64,000 bases of DNA from Channallabes apus (taxonomy: Eukaryota; Chordata; Actinopteri; Siluriformes; Clariidae), in the NCBI GenBank assembly GCA_030522415.1, contig CM060106.1, positions 24,382,074 to 24,446,073 of the forward strand, written 5' to 3'. Both the position numbers and the translations under genes were made by a program. Under the pieces are notes generated by a model. It had not been told where the DNA came from. It searched no databases and saw only the letters and a list, made by a program, of their open reading frames with translations. This document shows positions 1 to 11,600 of this stretch, piece after piece. Within the stretch, counting starts at the first letter, position 1; each line of letters opens with the position of its first letter.

Positions 1-272
1 ATACCTAGATTCCCGAATCCGTATTTTTGTAACTAGAGGTTTAATAATAAATCCCAGCGTTACAAAGTGAAAGGGCGTTTAGTGCGCATTTCAGCATGCT
101 CACAATCTCTCGCATGTTTACTGTCTGCCTCATGCAAACTGCCTCCACTCTTGTCACAAGAGAGCTCTCAACACAGTCCATTGTCACTCGCTTTGCCACT
201 TTACAGTTGGACCCACGGGTGCAATTTGAGCATCATAGGTCCATTTGTGAAATTCCATTGAGGAAAGGAAAG
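1..272. other. Unassigned flank left of the Gypsy LTR
   Basis: No convincing coding segment or repeat end is visible. It abuts the TG...CA boundary of the LTR at 273. The bases just before that boundary (GAAAG) are candidate target-site sequence, but the partner copy is lost because the element is truncated at its other end. Confidence 0.4.
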
Positions 273-994
273 TGTAACAAACTCGCTACTATTAATGTTA
301 AAATAATAGCTAGCCGTTATCAGAAATCAGGGGGTGAATAAGGACCACCAGAGAATAAAGAAGTGCATTCAAGTGTATTTACATCTGATATTTGTGCTGC
401 ATATTACACCATTCACACTCACTCAGTCCGTGGTCGCGATCAATTAGAGTCCTTTCTCCTTATCAAAAAAGTCCATATGTACACGAATAGAGAAAATAAA
501 GTAACTAGGGAACATCTCGCTCCGGATCCGATGTCCTCGCCGGAAGCGATGTCCCTTTAACGACGCAGGAGCAGCCGAGCCCTCTGCACCGTGTGCACAC
601 TGCCGCAGACGTGTTCAAGGGGGACAGTCGACACACTCCAACTTCCGGGCAACACCCAGGCATAGAACAACAACAAGAAAAAGAACCCTCCTGCATAGCC
701 ATCGCAGGAGAGATTCCATCAGTACACAGTGAGTACTTTTAATTTGATACAAATGCCTCGGCGGGCTACACATAAATACACATATCAACCATCAGTACTT
801 ACATGCGCAAAGGACTAGCATATCCCGCACTCGGGTTCATGAAAACACAACGCTGTTTTGCAGTAGCATCGATCTTAGCTTTTGGCATTTGCATTAGCCT
901 CTGGCCTTTCTTTCTCATTTATTAAAATTACATAATTAGCTCCCACAGCGCCCCCAACGGCCGGGAGCCTGTAACCAGGCGACCGCCTGTTACA
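273..994 (-). repeat. 3' LTR of a Ty3/Gypsy-type retrotransposon
   Basis: The segment begins TGTAACA and ends TGTTACA on the plus strand, giving TG...CA termini with 7-bp terminal inverted repeats and a length of 722 bp. Read on the minus strand it lies directly after the integrase stop codon and a purine-rich tract, as a 3' LTR should. An AATAAA-type polyadenylation signal lies near 915-930 in the minus sense. The matching 5' LTR is absent because the element is cut off within its reverse transcriptase near 2966. Confidence 0.8.
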
Positions 995-2131
995 CGCCCT
1001 CCCCCTCGGGAGAAGGCGTGACCTCTCCGAAAAAGGGTTTTAGATTCGCCGAATGGACCGTGAATGGCCCAGCTTGATTGATCATCTGCACCTGGTAGTT
1101 TACCTTATTATGGGCTTTGATGATTTTAGCAGGCCCCTTCCATTTTGGAGCCAGCTTGGCCATGTGAGAATCCTCTGCCCGAGATTGAGGAAAAGCACGA
1201 ACCCAGACAAGATCGCCTTCATGGTATGTGACAGCATGTCGTCTGAGGTTGTAGTACTTCGCTTGCCTTTCCTGGGCATGGGCCACATTGCTCCGGACAA
1301 CCTGGAACAGAGCTTCCTGCCGTTCCACTGTGGAATTGGCTGGATGGTCAGGTGAGATGTTTTGATGCAGCATTCTTTCCAGTGGCCCCTTTAGTTTACG
1401 TCCCAGTGCTATCTCAGCTGGGGTATGAGCAGTGCTTTCCTGCCGGGCCGTGTTGATAGCAAACCGGAACTCTGGAAGCCATAGGTCCCACTGTTTGTGG
1501 TTTTCTTTGATGAATGCTGCCATCGTGAATTTTAATGTCTGGTTAGTACGTTCTGTGATGTTGGTTTGGGGATGATATGGGTGGTGAGCTTCTGGGTGAC
1601 GCCCCGCTGCCGGCAGATGGTGTTGAGCAGCTGTGAAGTGAACTACGGACCCCTATCAGAAACCAGGTAAGCTGGTGTGCCCCACCGTGTGAAAATCTCC
1701 TTGATTAAAATGTTGGCTATGTTGTGAGCCTTCGCTGTTCCTAAGGAAACATCTCGACCCATTTGCTGCAGTAATCTACGTCCACCAGCAGATGTTCATT
1801 GAGCCGGTGGAAATGACAGTGGAAAAGGACCCATGAGATCCACTCCCAACATAAAACCAGGTTCCACCACGGGTGTGCTTTGTAGTAGACCTGCCAGCTT
1901 ACTTATGCGGGGTTTGTACTTTTGACATGTGGTGCAGTTCTTACAATGTTCCCAGACATCCCGGCGTATCTCAGGCCAGTAGGCGACCTCCAGCAGCGTC
2001 CGCAGGGTCTTCATCGGCCCTAGATGACCACTGAGAGGGTTGTCATGGGCCAACTGTCTGAAGCGTCCCATCCACCTTTTGGGCCTTCTACAGCTCCTCC
2101 CAATTACAGGGCAGACCCCACTGCAGATCAT
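990..2131 (-). pseudogene. Gypsy integrase remnant
   Basis: This is the integrase end of a Ty3/Gypsy pol gene read right to left. The zinc-binding HHCC region is visible around 1796-2131 (CKNCTTCQKYKP and neighbours). The catalytic core at about 1540-1800 has the segments VDVDYCSKWVE, LVSDRGPQFTS and HHPYHPQTN-like sequence, so the three acidic positions can be located. The C-terminal part (990-1523) has a GDLVWV...KWKGPAKI pattern typical of the integrase tail and ends at a TAA overlapping the LTR. Frame changes and stops between the parts make it non-functional. No chromodomain is seen. Confidence 0.8.
995..1011 (-). promoter_or_regulatory. Polypurine tract of the Gypsy element
   Basis: On the minus strand this is a G/A run ending at the LTR start (CCCGAGGGGGAGGGCG). 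That position and composition fit the primer site for plus-strand DNA synthesis in LTR retrotransposons. It overlaps the end of the integrase reading frame. Confidence 0.6.
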
Positions 2132-2966
2132 TGCCTCTGAACATGGCCAGAAGGGCGTTCATGGTTTCTTCCTCCTAGCGTCGTGACAGGGAATCAGGTA
2201 CGACGTTGCATTGCCCCTTTCGGTACTGGACTACAAATTCAAATGCTTGTAGTCTAAGCACCCATCGTGTAAGACATGAGGAAGGGGTTTGGATGATTAA
2301 AAACCCAGGTCAAAGCAGTAATGATATCCGTAATGATAGTAAAAGCTTTTCCCTCCAGGTATTGACGCCACTTCTCCACCGCCCACACTACTGCCAGACA
2401 TTCCTTTTCTGATGCCGAATACCTGGTTTCAGTTCCATGCAGCAGCCGGGAGGCGTAAGCAATCACATGTTCTCCATCCTTGTGATCATGGGTGAGCACC
2501 GCACCTAGGCCAACGTTGCTGGTGTGTCTGCACCTTGAAGGGGCGGTTGAAGTCTGGAGCCGTTAAAACCGGTGTGTGTTGCAGAGCAGTTCTCAGATCA
2601 AAGGCTGACTGGCAATCGGGGGTAAACACCCACTTGGCTCCTTTCTTCTTCAGAGCGTGTAAAGGAGCAGCACGCTCTGAGAAATGGGGTATGAACCGGT
2701 GGTACCAGCCAGCCACCCCTAGGAAGCGCTGTAGCTCCTTCAGGTTGCAGGGGACTGGGTAAGCTTGTATCGCTGCTACTTTGGCCTCTTCTGTTTCTAT
2801 ACCCTCAGCTGATCTCACGTGTCCCAGAAAGGAGAGAGACGACTGACATAACTTGCATTTTTTTAGATTCAGTGTGAGACCAGCAGCTTCGAGGAGCGAG
2901 AATATCTGTCGGAGATGGTCAAGGTGAGAAATGGCATCCTTTGAGTAGATAATGTCATCTATATCC
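2132..2966 (-). pseudogene. Gypsy reverse transcriptase / RNase H remnant
   Basis: Read right to left, the sequence starts at the RT catalytic motif (YIDDIIYSKD, near 2944-2966). It continues through the RT connection (RFLGVAGWYHRFIPHFSE, about 2700) and into RNase H ([20 protein letters not shown], about 2400). The N-terminal half of RT, the protease and gag are missing to the right, where a plus-strand LINE fragment begins. There are frameshifts near 2486-2500 and near 2254. It belongs with the integrase and LTR to its left. Confidence 0.8.
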
Positions 2967-3840
2967 TACTACATCCTGTTAAATATTAGATCTCTCGCAT
3001 CAAAAGCAGTTATTGTTAATGAAATTATCACAGATCAGGAGTTTGATATACTCTGTTTAACTGAAACCTGGATTCAACAGGATGAGTAACTAGCTTTAAA
3101 TGAAGCTAGTCCTCCTGGATACAGCTACATACACCAGCCTCGGTTAACTGGTAGAGGAGGAGGCGTCGCAGCTATTTACAATGATAATTTGTCTGTCGTA
3201 CAAAAACACGGGACACAGATTTAATTCATTTGAAGTTCTTTATAGTAACACAAGTGTATTTAAGTATATTAAGTCAGCTCAGTCGATTCCACTAATTATA
3301 ATTTACAGACCTCCAGGGCCGTATTCTGAATTTCTTAGTGAATTTGCAGATTTAATCTCAAACCTAGTCGTTTCTGGGTGTTAATTGCTGGAGATTTTAA
3401 TATTCATTTTGAGAATCCAGAAGACCCTCTGAGAACAGCATTTATGTCCATACTGGACTCAGTAGGAGTAAATCAGTGTGCAGCTCATAAAGCAGGTCAC
3501 ACTTTAGATTTAATAATATTCTTCGGATTAAGTATAAGAAATTTATTCACAATTCCACTTCTGAAATTATCTCAGATCACTGTCTTGTCTCAATTCAAGT
3601 GTGTCACAGTAATAATGTACGCACAGCACCGCGCTACCGTATTAAACGTACATTCACATCAACCACCACACAGAGTTTTATCAGTAATTTCCCAGAGTTA
3701 CCAACTTCAATTAGATCACCGTCTGACCCCACAGAACTCGATCAGATGACTGAATATTTAGAGTCGACATTTCATTGTACCTTAGATAATGTAGCACCAG
3801 TTAAAAGAAAAATCATTAGAGATAAGAAACAGAGATAAGA
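2967..3840 (+). pseudogene. L2-like LINE endonuclease fragment
   Basis: A plus-strand non-LTR retrotransposon endonuclease remnant spread over three frames. The recognisable order is NIRSLASKA, then LCLTETWIQQDE, GRGGGVAAIYND, IYRPPGPYSEF, LIAGDFNIHF and HTLDLI, then a SDHCLVS-like end. These are the usual motifs of an APE-type endonuclease. The frame shifts near 3180-3190 and 3375-3390 and again near 3600. It stops at the minus-strand L1 segment near 3841. Clade assignment (L2-like) is from general motif style only. Confidence 0.7.
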
Positions 3841-4998
3841 AAGTGTCCCGGAACAAAGAAAAATTCTCCGACTGGAGACCGTTAGTGACAACAGGTGCAG
3901 AAGGTGCAGAGTATAGTCAACGAACCCAACGAATAAAGTTATCACCAAGGCCAAAACTTTGTAGACTGTAGAATAGGTAAAGCCACTCCACATGGTCGAA
4001 GGCCTTCTCCGCATATAAAGATAAGATAAGGGTATCCATGTTGCGAGTATTAGAAAGCTCAAGAACGTTAAGAAGCCGTCGAATATTGTTTCTAGAACTT
4101 CGACCCTTGATGAAGCCTGTCTGGTCTTCATCAATTATAGATGGAAGTATTCTCTCCAATTGTAAAGCAAGGATTTTGGAGAGAAGCTTTAGATCTACGT
4201 TCAACAAAGAGATCGGTCTGTAGAACCCACAGTTCTCTGGATCTTTCCCTTTTTTTTTTTTTTTTTTAATAAGAGATATTGGCTTCTCTAAGTGTCTGGG
4301 GTAACTTATTTATCTGAAACGAATGGTCATACATGGCTAACAGGGGTTCCATCAACAAATGCTCAAACTCTTTATACACTTCAGTCCCCAGGCCATCTGG
4401 ACCTGGGGATTTACCAGACTGTAACCTACGTAAAGCCATTAGGTTTTCCTCTTTTGAAATGGGGGCATTTAGGACCATTCTTTGTTCATCAGATATAGTA
4501 GGTAGCGTTAAGTCGCCAAAAATAACTTTTCATAGCAGTATATTGTTGAGAAGAATATTCCGAGTGATATAAATCAGAATAAAACTGCTTAAATGTAGAA
4601 TTTATAACCCCAGAATCAAGAGAGTTCTCTCCCTTAGAATCCCTAATAGAGGTAATGAATTGTGGGCTAAATTTATTCTTTAATAAATAAGAAATACTTA
4701 TTATGTTTATTACCATGTTCATATAATCTTTGCTTGGAAAATAATATTTTAGTATTGGCCTGCTGTGAGTCTAGAGAGGGCCGTATTGCACTAAATTTCT
4801 CCAAATTAACAGAAGGGTCATTTACATGATTTCCGTAGCCTTTTTGAGTTCTTTTTCTAAGCGTTCCTGCTTCTCTCCTTGTTTCCGTTTTTTTTGTAAT
4901 AGAATATGAGATGACTAGTCCTCTGATGTAGGCTTCACACGTCTCCCACAACATGGATGAATCAACGATCGACTCCGAATTACAGGGGCGCTGTAAGC
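3841..4998 (-). pseudogene. L1 LINE reverse transcriptase fragment
   Basis: Minus-strand L1-type ORF2 remnant. Recognisable blocks, in coding order, are LWETCEAYIRGLVISYS (about 4954), LMALRRLQSGKSPGPDGL (about 4440), DEDQTGFIKGRSSRNNIRR (about 4130) and AEKAFDHVEWLYLF (about 3990), ending just before the expected RQGCPLSP block at 3841. The catalytic YxDD is beyond this cut and absent. Several stops and frameshifts are present. The matching 5' half of the same element is probably 10922-13125, separated by later insertions. Confidence 0.75.
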
Positions 4999-5110
4999 TG
5001 GCTGACCCTGCGCTCTGACCCCAGTTTCCTAATTGGGATATGCGAAGGAGAAATTTCGCTGTGCTGTAAAAAGTACATGTGACAATAAATATTCTTCTAT
5101 TTTTGATTAA
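4999..5110 (+). repeat. LINE 3' tail fragment
   Basis: Sequence around 5005-5100 (ggctgaccctgcgctctgac, then gggatatgcgaag and tgtgacaataaa) has the look of the 3' untranslated end of a fish LINE, ending in an AATAAA-containing tail. It lies between the broken L1 and the next LINE. No coding part is attached. Confidence 0.5.
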
Positions 5111-5411
5111 TCAAGATGGCGCCGGTGAAGTCGGCTGCCGTCACGACTGCTCCGACCTACTTTTTTGTTTTTATATTTTAAAGTAATTTCCAGTAACTTT
5201 AAACCAGCAAAATCAGCACCATTGAGTACATTAAGTATGATGGATACATTAAGTATGATGACACCCTTGTTTCTATTGGTACACAATGTACTCACAATTC
5301 GACGTTTTTATCTCCGGATCCGAGCTGGCCGAGTGAGATCCTGAGGAAGAACAATGGACGCGACGCGAAGCGGCGGCCCCGAGGGAAACGAGCCGGCGTC
5401 AGGAACAGGCT

Positions 5412-6418
5412 GAGAGCCCGTGCACACTGCACACCTCTGCCTAGTATCCTGCTCGCCAACGTCCAGTCACTGGAAAACAAACTCGATGACCTCAGGGCCA
5501 GGATAAAGTTCCAGAGAGACATTCGGGACTGCAATCTCCTCTGCTTTACCGAGACATGGCTGAACCCAGCGGTACCAGACCACGCCATTCAGCCAGCAGA
5601 GTTCTTCTCGGTTCACCACATGGACAGGACGCGGGACTCGGGGAACTCAAGGGGAGGCGGCGTGTGTTTAATGGTGAACAACAGCTGGTGCAACAGCGCG
5701 AGCGTTGTTCCTCTTACACGCTCCTGCACACCAAACCTGGAACTACTGTCCATCATGTGTCACCCTTTTTATCTTCCATGGGAGTTCACATCGGTCATAA
5801 TCAGCGCCGTTTATATCCCACCACAAGCGGATACGGACACTGCCTTATGCGAGCTGCATGAGGTGCTCACACAGCACCAGACACAACACCGGGCCGAACT
5901 TTTATCAGCACATCACCTGCCCCACCAGGGGCGAAAGGACACTGGATCACTGCTACACGACAGTCAAGGACGGCTACAAGGCGCAGTCTCGTCCACCGTT
6001 TGGTAAATCCGACCACACTGCCATCTTCCTCATGCCAAAATACAAACAAAGGCTGAAACAGGAAGTTCCGGTTCAGAGGGAGGTCGCGCGCTGGACGGAC
6101 CAATCGGTGGCCGCATTACAGGACGCACTTGACACAGACTGGGACATGTTCAGAAACAGCTCCGATGACGTCAGTGTGTTTACGGAAGCGGTTGTGAGAT
6201 TCATTGGGAAGCTAGCGGATGATACCGTGGAGAAAAAGACTATCAGAACGTTTCCCAACCAGAAGTCGTGGATGGATAAAACCATCCGCGACGCTCTGAG
6301 ATCTCGCACCGCTGCCTACAACACGGGACTTGCATCGTGGGACATGGAACCGTACAAGGCTGCGTCTTACAACGTCCGGAAGGCGGTGAAAGAGGCGAAG
6401 CAGCGGTACGGGAGATAA
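5412..6418 (+). pseudogene. LINE endonuclease and linker region
   Basis: Endonuclease motifs run in order across shifting frames: SILLANVQSLENKLDDLRA, LCFTETWLNP, GGGVCLMVNNSWC and YIPPQAD. A stretch that should include GDFN is deleted near 5880, where the sequence jumps to NFYQHITCPTRGERTLDH and KSDHTAIFLMP. The linker continues to a stop at 6416-6418. The missing catalytic block means the endonuclease could not work. Confidence 0.75.
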
Positions 6419-6978
6419 CTAGACTCACAACTTCAACAGAGTGACTCTAGGAGCCTGTGGCAGGGATTAAGGACAATTACGGGTTATAAAGCACCAACAT
6501 CCGGTATGAGAACGCGGACGCGACTCTGGCAGACGAGCTGAACACTTTCTACGCTCTCTTCGAGGCTGCAGCTAAAGACGCTAACGGCGCTAATGCTAGT
6601 GGCGCTAACGGCTGCAGACAGGAAGACACTGCCAGCACCGGAAACGCGCTCATCATCAAGCACGACGTGAGGAGAGCCTTCAAGAGAGTGAATACCAGGA
6701 AAGCAGCAGGACCAGACGGCATCTCAGGCCGTATTCTCAGATCCTGTGCAGACAGCTTGCACCTGTGTTTACTGAGATATTCAACATCTCTTTATCTCAG
6801 TCGGTGATCCCCACATGCTTCAAGGAGTCCATCATTGTTCGTGTCCCGATGAAACCCCATCCTGCCTCTGTCAATGACTATCGCCCTGTAGCCCTCACCT
6901 CAGTAGTGATGAAGTGCTCTGAGCGCCTTGTCAGAGACTTCATTTCTTCACTACCCGACACACTGGACCCTTGCATAC

Positions 6979-7398
6979 TGTAATGGAAAAATCATATTTT
7001 AATTATATATTAATTTGATGCTTGTAGTAAGTGTGTCACGTAGACTTTTGAACTTGTCTGTCGAAGCTTAGAAACACAAGGCCAAGAACAGAATAGAAAC
7101 AACCTGATTGTAGTTGTCCCTGAATAAATGATAAGGTATAGACATCTGGTCTGGGGCAGATAAAGAGTCAGGAGTTTGAATGCAGGAACTTCACGTACGG
7201 GGCGTTGATTATGTTAACAGAGATGTTTGTGTATAAAATAGGTCAGCTGGAGAAAGAGATCACCTTTCTCTATGCTGCAACTGTTTGCTGTATGAGACTG
7301 GTCCTTCTGCAGAAGTTTGAAATAAAACCTTTGTTACTTTGCTCTTACCCAGTGTATGAATTACTTGTCTTTATATTGTTTTCAGAATTTCCACCACA
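6979..7398 (+). repeat. Solo LTR of the same retrovirus family as the 26.7-35.4 kb provirus
   Basis: The segment starts TGTAATGG and ends CCACCACA and is 420 bp long. It is flanked by a perfect 4-bp target duplication, ATAC, at 6975-6978 and 7399-7402. It aligns along its whole length with the LTR at 34978-35410 apart from scattered differences and small indels. It has the same TATAAAA-type box (gtgtataaaat) and AATAAA signal. A lone LTR with a matching duplication is the normal product of recombination between the two LTRs of a provirus. Confidence 0.9.
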
Positions 7399-7462
7399 AT
7401 ACCTTCAGGATCGCTCCACGGACTATGCAATCTCACATCTCCACACACCACTCACTCACCTG

Positions 7463-7843
7463 GGGCCTCATGTACAAAGACTTGCGTTGAATTCATACTA
7501 AAACATTGCGTACGGACAAAGCTGCAAATGTGCGTACGCAGTAAAAAAATCTGATGTATGAAACACTGCGTACGCGGAATCTCACGCATATTCTGTTTGT
7601 ACATCCGAATTAACGTGAAATTGAGCGCACGTGCACGAGCGCAAAACCCCTCCCTGCCTCCTCCCCCGTATAAATATGGTAATGACTACACTTTGGCAAA
7701 ACCAAACGAAAAAGCAATGGCAAAAGCAAGCAAGAAGAGAAACGTCACAGAATGTGAATTGGAGGTGCTCCTATCCGACCACGAGCGTGAAAACTGGCGT
7801 ACGCAAAGTTTTTGTGCGCAGGCAGCGTTGATGCATGAGGCCC
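7463..7843. mobile_element. Harbinger3-like MITE
   Basis: A 381-bp element with inverted termini GGGCCTCATG...CATGAGGCCC, flanked by the 3-bp duplication CTG (7460-7462 and 7844-7846). The interrupted LINE sequence reads CACCTGGAC once the element is removed. Internal sequence repeats GCGTACG motifs typical of fish Harbinger MITEs and contains a short reading frame from about 7717 beginning MAKASKKRNVTECELEVLLS. That resembles the start of the Myb-like accessory protein of Harbinger transposons. A CWG duplication within a CACCWGG core is the known target preference of Harbinger3 elements. Confidence 0.8.
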
Positions 7844-9066
7844 CTGGACACTAGGAAGGGGAATTATGTTAAAATGCTCTTCATCGACTATAGCTCTGCA
7901 TTTAATACCATAATCCCCTCCACACTCACCACCAAGCTGGAGCACCTGGGACTCAGCTCATCTATGTGACAGTGGATCTCCAATTTTCTGACTGGCAGAC
8001 CACAGGCAGGAAAGATGGGCGGACATGTCTCAGCCTCACTCACTCTCAGCACTGGAGCCCCCCAGGGTTGTGTTCTGAGCCCCCTGCTGTACTCTCTGTA
8101 CACCCACGACTGTGTGGCCACTACCAACTCCACCACCATCATCAAGTTTGCTGATGACACTGTCGTGGTCGGAATGATCACCTACAATGATGAGTCGGCC
8201 TATCTAGAGGAGATTGGAAATCTGGAGAACTGGTGCCAGAGGAACAATCTCCTCCTGAACGTCAGCAAGACAAAGGAGCTGACTGTGGACTTTAGTACAA
8301 AGCAGGAGAGGAACTACCAGACCCCCGTCATCAACAAGAGCCCAGTGGAGAGAGTGGTGCTCAGGAATTTCTACTCCTGTACCATAGAGAGCATCCTGAC
8401 GGTTAACATCACGACCTGGTTTGGAAACAGCACCATGCAGGACAGACGAGCTCTACAGAGGGTGGCGCGCTCAGCTGAGCGCATCATCCACACCGAGCTC
8501 CCTGACATGCACTCGATCTACAGCAAGCGCGGTGCTGGACCAAAGCCAGGAAGATGGTGAAGGACCTCAGCCATCCCAACAATGGACTGTTTTCTCTGTT
8601 GCAGTCTGGGAAGCGATTCCGCTCCCTGAAGGCCAACACAGAGAGACTGAGGAGGAGCTTCTTCCTGCAGGCGATAAGGTTTCTCAATCACACCACCACA
8701 CAGGACTAATAACATCTTTTTAAACTTACATCATTGACGAGACAATCATGGACACATTCATACACACTTGCACTACATATTTATATGTCTGGACCATTGC
8801 ATATTTATGCTTTTTATGCATATTTGCACAACCACTGCCACTTTCAAATATTTCTATATTTTGTAATATTTTTATCGTGCCCTTATTTGTACAGTTTATT
8901 TTAATAGTTAAATGTATTTTCTTTAGTATTTCTTTTTATTCATATTTATTCCTTACGCACAAGTTTTTATTTTGCATTTTTAAGGTCACTGGCGGTCGTA
9001 TAAGCATTTCACTGCATTTCGTACTGTGTAGAACTGTGTATGTGACAAATAAAATTTTTTTTTTTT

Positions 9067-9222
9067 TCCTCAGATTTGTGTGATTCCATATCGTTTTCCT
9101 CTGTTTGAGTTGTCAAAAAAGTTGTCATTGACTATAGTTATCTTTCTTTGTTTTGTTTCTTTAAGTGTTTTATACAGCCAGAAGTTTGGATTTTTGAGTG
9201 AAAATAGTTTTGTGGCATGTAC
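9067..9222. other. Left part of an unidentified repeat split by Tc1 copy A1
   Basis: An AT-rich stretch without coding content, ending at the TA duplicated by the Tc1-like insertion. Sequence resuming at 10833 reaches a segment reading on the minus strand as CAATCCCTGGCAAAAATTAT, which looks like a transposon terminus. I infer that 9067-9222 and 10833-10921 are two halves of one element. This is tentative. Confidence 0.35.
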
Positions 9223-10832
9223 AGTGGTGTGAAAAAACTATTTGCCCCCCTCCTGATTTCTTATTCTTTTGCATGTTTGTCACACAAAATGGTTCTGATC
9301 ATCAAACACATTTAACTATTAGTCAAAGATAACACAAGTAAACACAAAATGCAGTTTTTAAATGAGGGGTTTTATTATTTAGGGAGAAAAAAAATCCAAA
9401 CCTACATGGCCCTGTGTGAAAAAGTAATTGCCCCCTGAACCTAATAACTGGTTGGGCCACCCTTAGCAGCAATAACTGCAATCAAGCGTTTGTGATAACT
9501 TGCAACGAGTCTTTTACAGCGCTCTGGAGGAATTTTGGCCCACTCATCTTTGCAGAATTGTTGCAATTCAGCTTTATTTGAGGGTTTTCTAGCATGAACC
9601 GCCTTTTTAAGGTCATGCCACAACATCTCAATAGGATTCAGGTCAGGACTTTGACTAGGCCACTCCAAAGTCTTCATTTAGTTTTTCTTCAGCCATTCAG
9701 AGGTGGATTTGCTGGTGTGTTTTGGGTCATTGTCCTGCTGCAGCACCCAAGATCGCTTCAGCTTGAGTTGATGAACAGATGGCCGGACATTCTCCTTCAG
9801 GATTTTTTGATAGACAGTAGAATTCATGGTTCCATCTATCACAGCAAGCCTTCCAGGTCCTGAAGCAGCAAAACAACCCCAGACCATCAAACTACCACCA
9901 CCATATTTTACTGATGGTATGATGTTCTTTTTCTGAAATGCTGTGTTACTTTTACGCCAGATTTAACGGGACACGCACCTTCCAAAAAGTTCAACTTTTG
10001 TCTCGTCGGTCTACAAGGTATTTTCCCAAAGCCTTGGCAATCATTGAGATGTTTTTTAGCAAAATTGAGACGAGCCTTAATGTTCTTTTTGCTTAAAAGT
10101 GGTTTGCGCCTTGGAAATCTGCCATGCAGGCTGTTTTTGCCCAGTCTCCTTCTTATGGTGGAGTCGTGAACACTGACCTTAATTGAGGCAAGTGAGGCCT
10201 GCAGTTCTTTAGATGTTGTCCTGGGGTCTTTTGTGTCCTCTCAGATGAGTTGTCTCTGCGCTCTTGGGGTAATTTTGGTCGGTCGGCCACTCCTGGGAAG
10301 GTTCACCACCGTTCCATGTTTTTGCCATTTGTGGATAATGGCTCTCACTGTGGTTCGCTGGAGTCCCAAAGCTTTAGAAATGGCTTTATAACCTTTACCA
10401 GGCTGATAGATCTCAATTACTTTTGTTCCTGAATTTCTTTGGATCTTGGCATGATGTCTAGCTTTTGAGGTGCTTTTTGTCTACTTCTCTGTGTCAGGTA
10501 GCTCCTATTTAAGTGATTTCTTGATTGAAACAGGTGTGGCAGTAATCAGGCCTGGGGGTGACTACAGAAATTGAACTCAGGTGTGATAAACCACAGTTAA
10601 GTTATTTTTTTAACAAGGGGGGCAATCACTTTTTCACACAGGGCCATGTAGATTTGGAGTTTTTTTTCTCCCTTAATAACGTAAATCTTCATTTAAAAAC
10701 TGCATTTTGTGTTCAATTATGTTATCTTTGACTAATAGTTAACGGTTTTTGATGAGCAGAAACATTTAAGTGTGACAAACATACAAAAGAATAAGAAATC
10801 AGGAAGGGGGCAAATAGTTTTTCACACCACTG
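9223..10832 (-). mobile_element. Tc1-like transposon, copy A1
   Basis: A 1610-bp element with CAGTGGTGTGAAAAA ends, flanked by TA on both sides (9221-9222 and 10833-10834). Each terminal repeat of about 215 bp carries an outer and an inner copy of a GTGTGAAAAA...TTGCCCCC motif, which is the IR/DR arrangement of fish Tc1 elements. The transposase lies on the minus strand. Related copies occur at 23361-24443 and at 48971-50365 plus 63808-64000. Confidence 0.95.
9441..10452 (-). pseudogene. Tc1-like transposase, inactivated (copy A1)
   Basis: The reading frame starts MPRSKEIQ at 10452 and ends PTSY before a TAG at 9441-9443. The DD34E triad region can be followed: TDETKVELFG, LQQDNDPKHTS and SQSPDLNPIE. 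At least three nonsense changes interrupt it: the Trp codon before TDETK is TAG, a Tyr codon in VSR-Y-IWRK is TAA, and a Lys codon before MKTLEWPSQ is TAA. It is therefore a dead copy, although the terminal repeats remain good. Confidence 0.9.
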
Positions 10833-10921
10833 TATGTGCTTGTTTTTTTTTCTACACATTTAAACATTTGAATGAACATCTTCTGAGAGGGGTGATTCCA
10901 TAATTTTTGCCAGGGATTGTA
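10833..10921. other. Right part of the repeat split by Tc1 copy A1
   Basis: Continues the sequence interrupted at 9222. On the minus strand its end reads TCCCTGGCAAAAATTATGG, resembling a DNA transposon terminus. No coding content is seen. Confidence 0.35.
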
Positions 10922-11600
10922 GCACAACTGGAGACAAATTGCAGATTTGCACTAGGGACAAATAAATAATCAATCCTAGAATATGATTTATGAGGAGGGG
11001 AGTAAAATGTAAATTCTGTTCGCAACGGATTAAGGGCATGCCAAACATCAGTGTAACCCAACTCTTCACATAAAGCAGATAATGCTTTAGCTTGCTTAGA
11101 AGGGAGGGACATTTTTTGAAGGGAGTCTATCCAGTAAAGGATTCAACAAACAATTAAAATCTCCCCCAATAATCACTGTACCAGACACAATATCTAATAG
11201 ATCTGAAAAAGCCTTATTGAGAAGCTCAGGAGCAAAGTTTGGCGGGGAGTACAGTATATGTTTAAAAGGGTTATCTCCTCTCCATACAATAACCCTTTAA
11301 CAATAACATACCAGCCTCACTTATCCTTAACACTATTGAAAATCTTAAACTGTACATTTTTATCCACTATTATAGCTACCCCCCCTACTACTAGTTGTGA
11401 AAGAGGAAAAATAAATATGACCTATCCACTTACGTCTAAGATTAGAGTGCTCCCTGTCATTCAAGTGGGTCTCCTGCAAAAGGGCCAGATCAACACGCTC
11501 TTTACTCAGCCATTCAAAAACCTTTCGGATTTAAATTTTACCATGCAAACCCCTTACAACCCCTTAAACTCTGCTATTAACCATCTGTACTGAGGGCATA
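10922..11600 (-). pseudogene. L1 ORF2 endonuclease fragment
   Basis: Minus-strand L1 endonuclease C-terminal half. A GGDFN-type block is readable near 11150-11180, followed by SKQAKALSALCEELGYTDVW (about 11100) and SYSRIDYLFVP (about 10980). The frame is open for about 86 codons at 10852-11112. It is the upstream neighbour, in element order, of the L1 RT fragment at 3841-4998. The N-terminal endonuclease motifs further right are too decayed to place. Confidence 0.7.

Larger units (their letters stand above)
6480..8560 (+). pseudogene. LINE reverse transcriptase, split by two insertions
   Basis: The RT begins near 6660 (KHDVRRAFKRVNTRKAAGPD), continues with VNDYRPVALTSVVMKCSERL to 6978, and is interrupted by the solo LTR. 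It resumes at 7403 and is interrupted again by the MITE. It then continues from 7847 through [29 protein letters not shown] and KFADDTVVVG (catalytic ADD) to about 8560. Stops and frameshifts flank the insertions. The 3' part (8015-8560) remains open for 181 codons. Confidence 0.8.
5113..9066 (+). mobile_element. CR1/L2-like LINE, interrupted twice
   Basis: A plus-strand Jockey-superfamily LINE starting with a G+C-rich 5' leader containing AAGATGGCGCC (about 5114). It runs through an endonuclease and reverse transcriptase to a 3' tail ending GTGACAAATAAAATTT at about 9055. Two later insertions split it: a solo retroviral LTR at 6979-7398 and a Harbinger-type MITE at 7463-7843. The LINE reading resumes exactly after each duplicated target site. 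The 3' end matches two truncated copies at 43095-43420 and 43605-44020, so it is a repeated family in this genome. Confidence 0.8.

Noticed and set aside
7205..7501. A 98-codon protein inside the solo LTR
   Set aside because: It crosses the LTR end and LINE junction, so it is an accident of the insertion.
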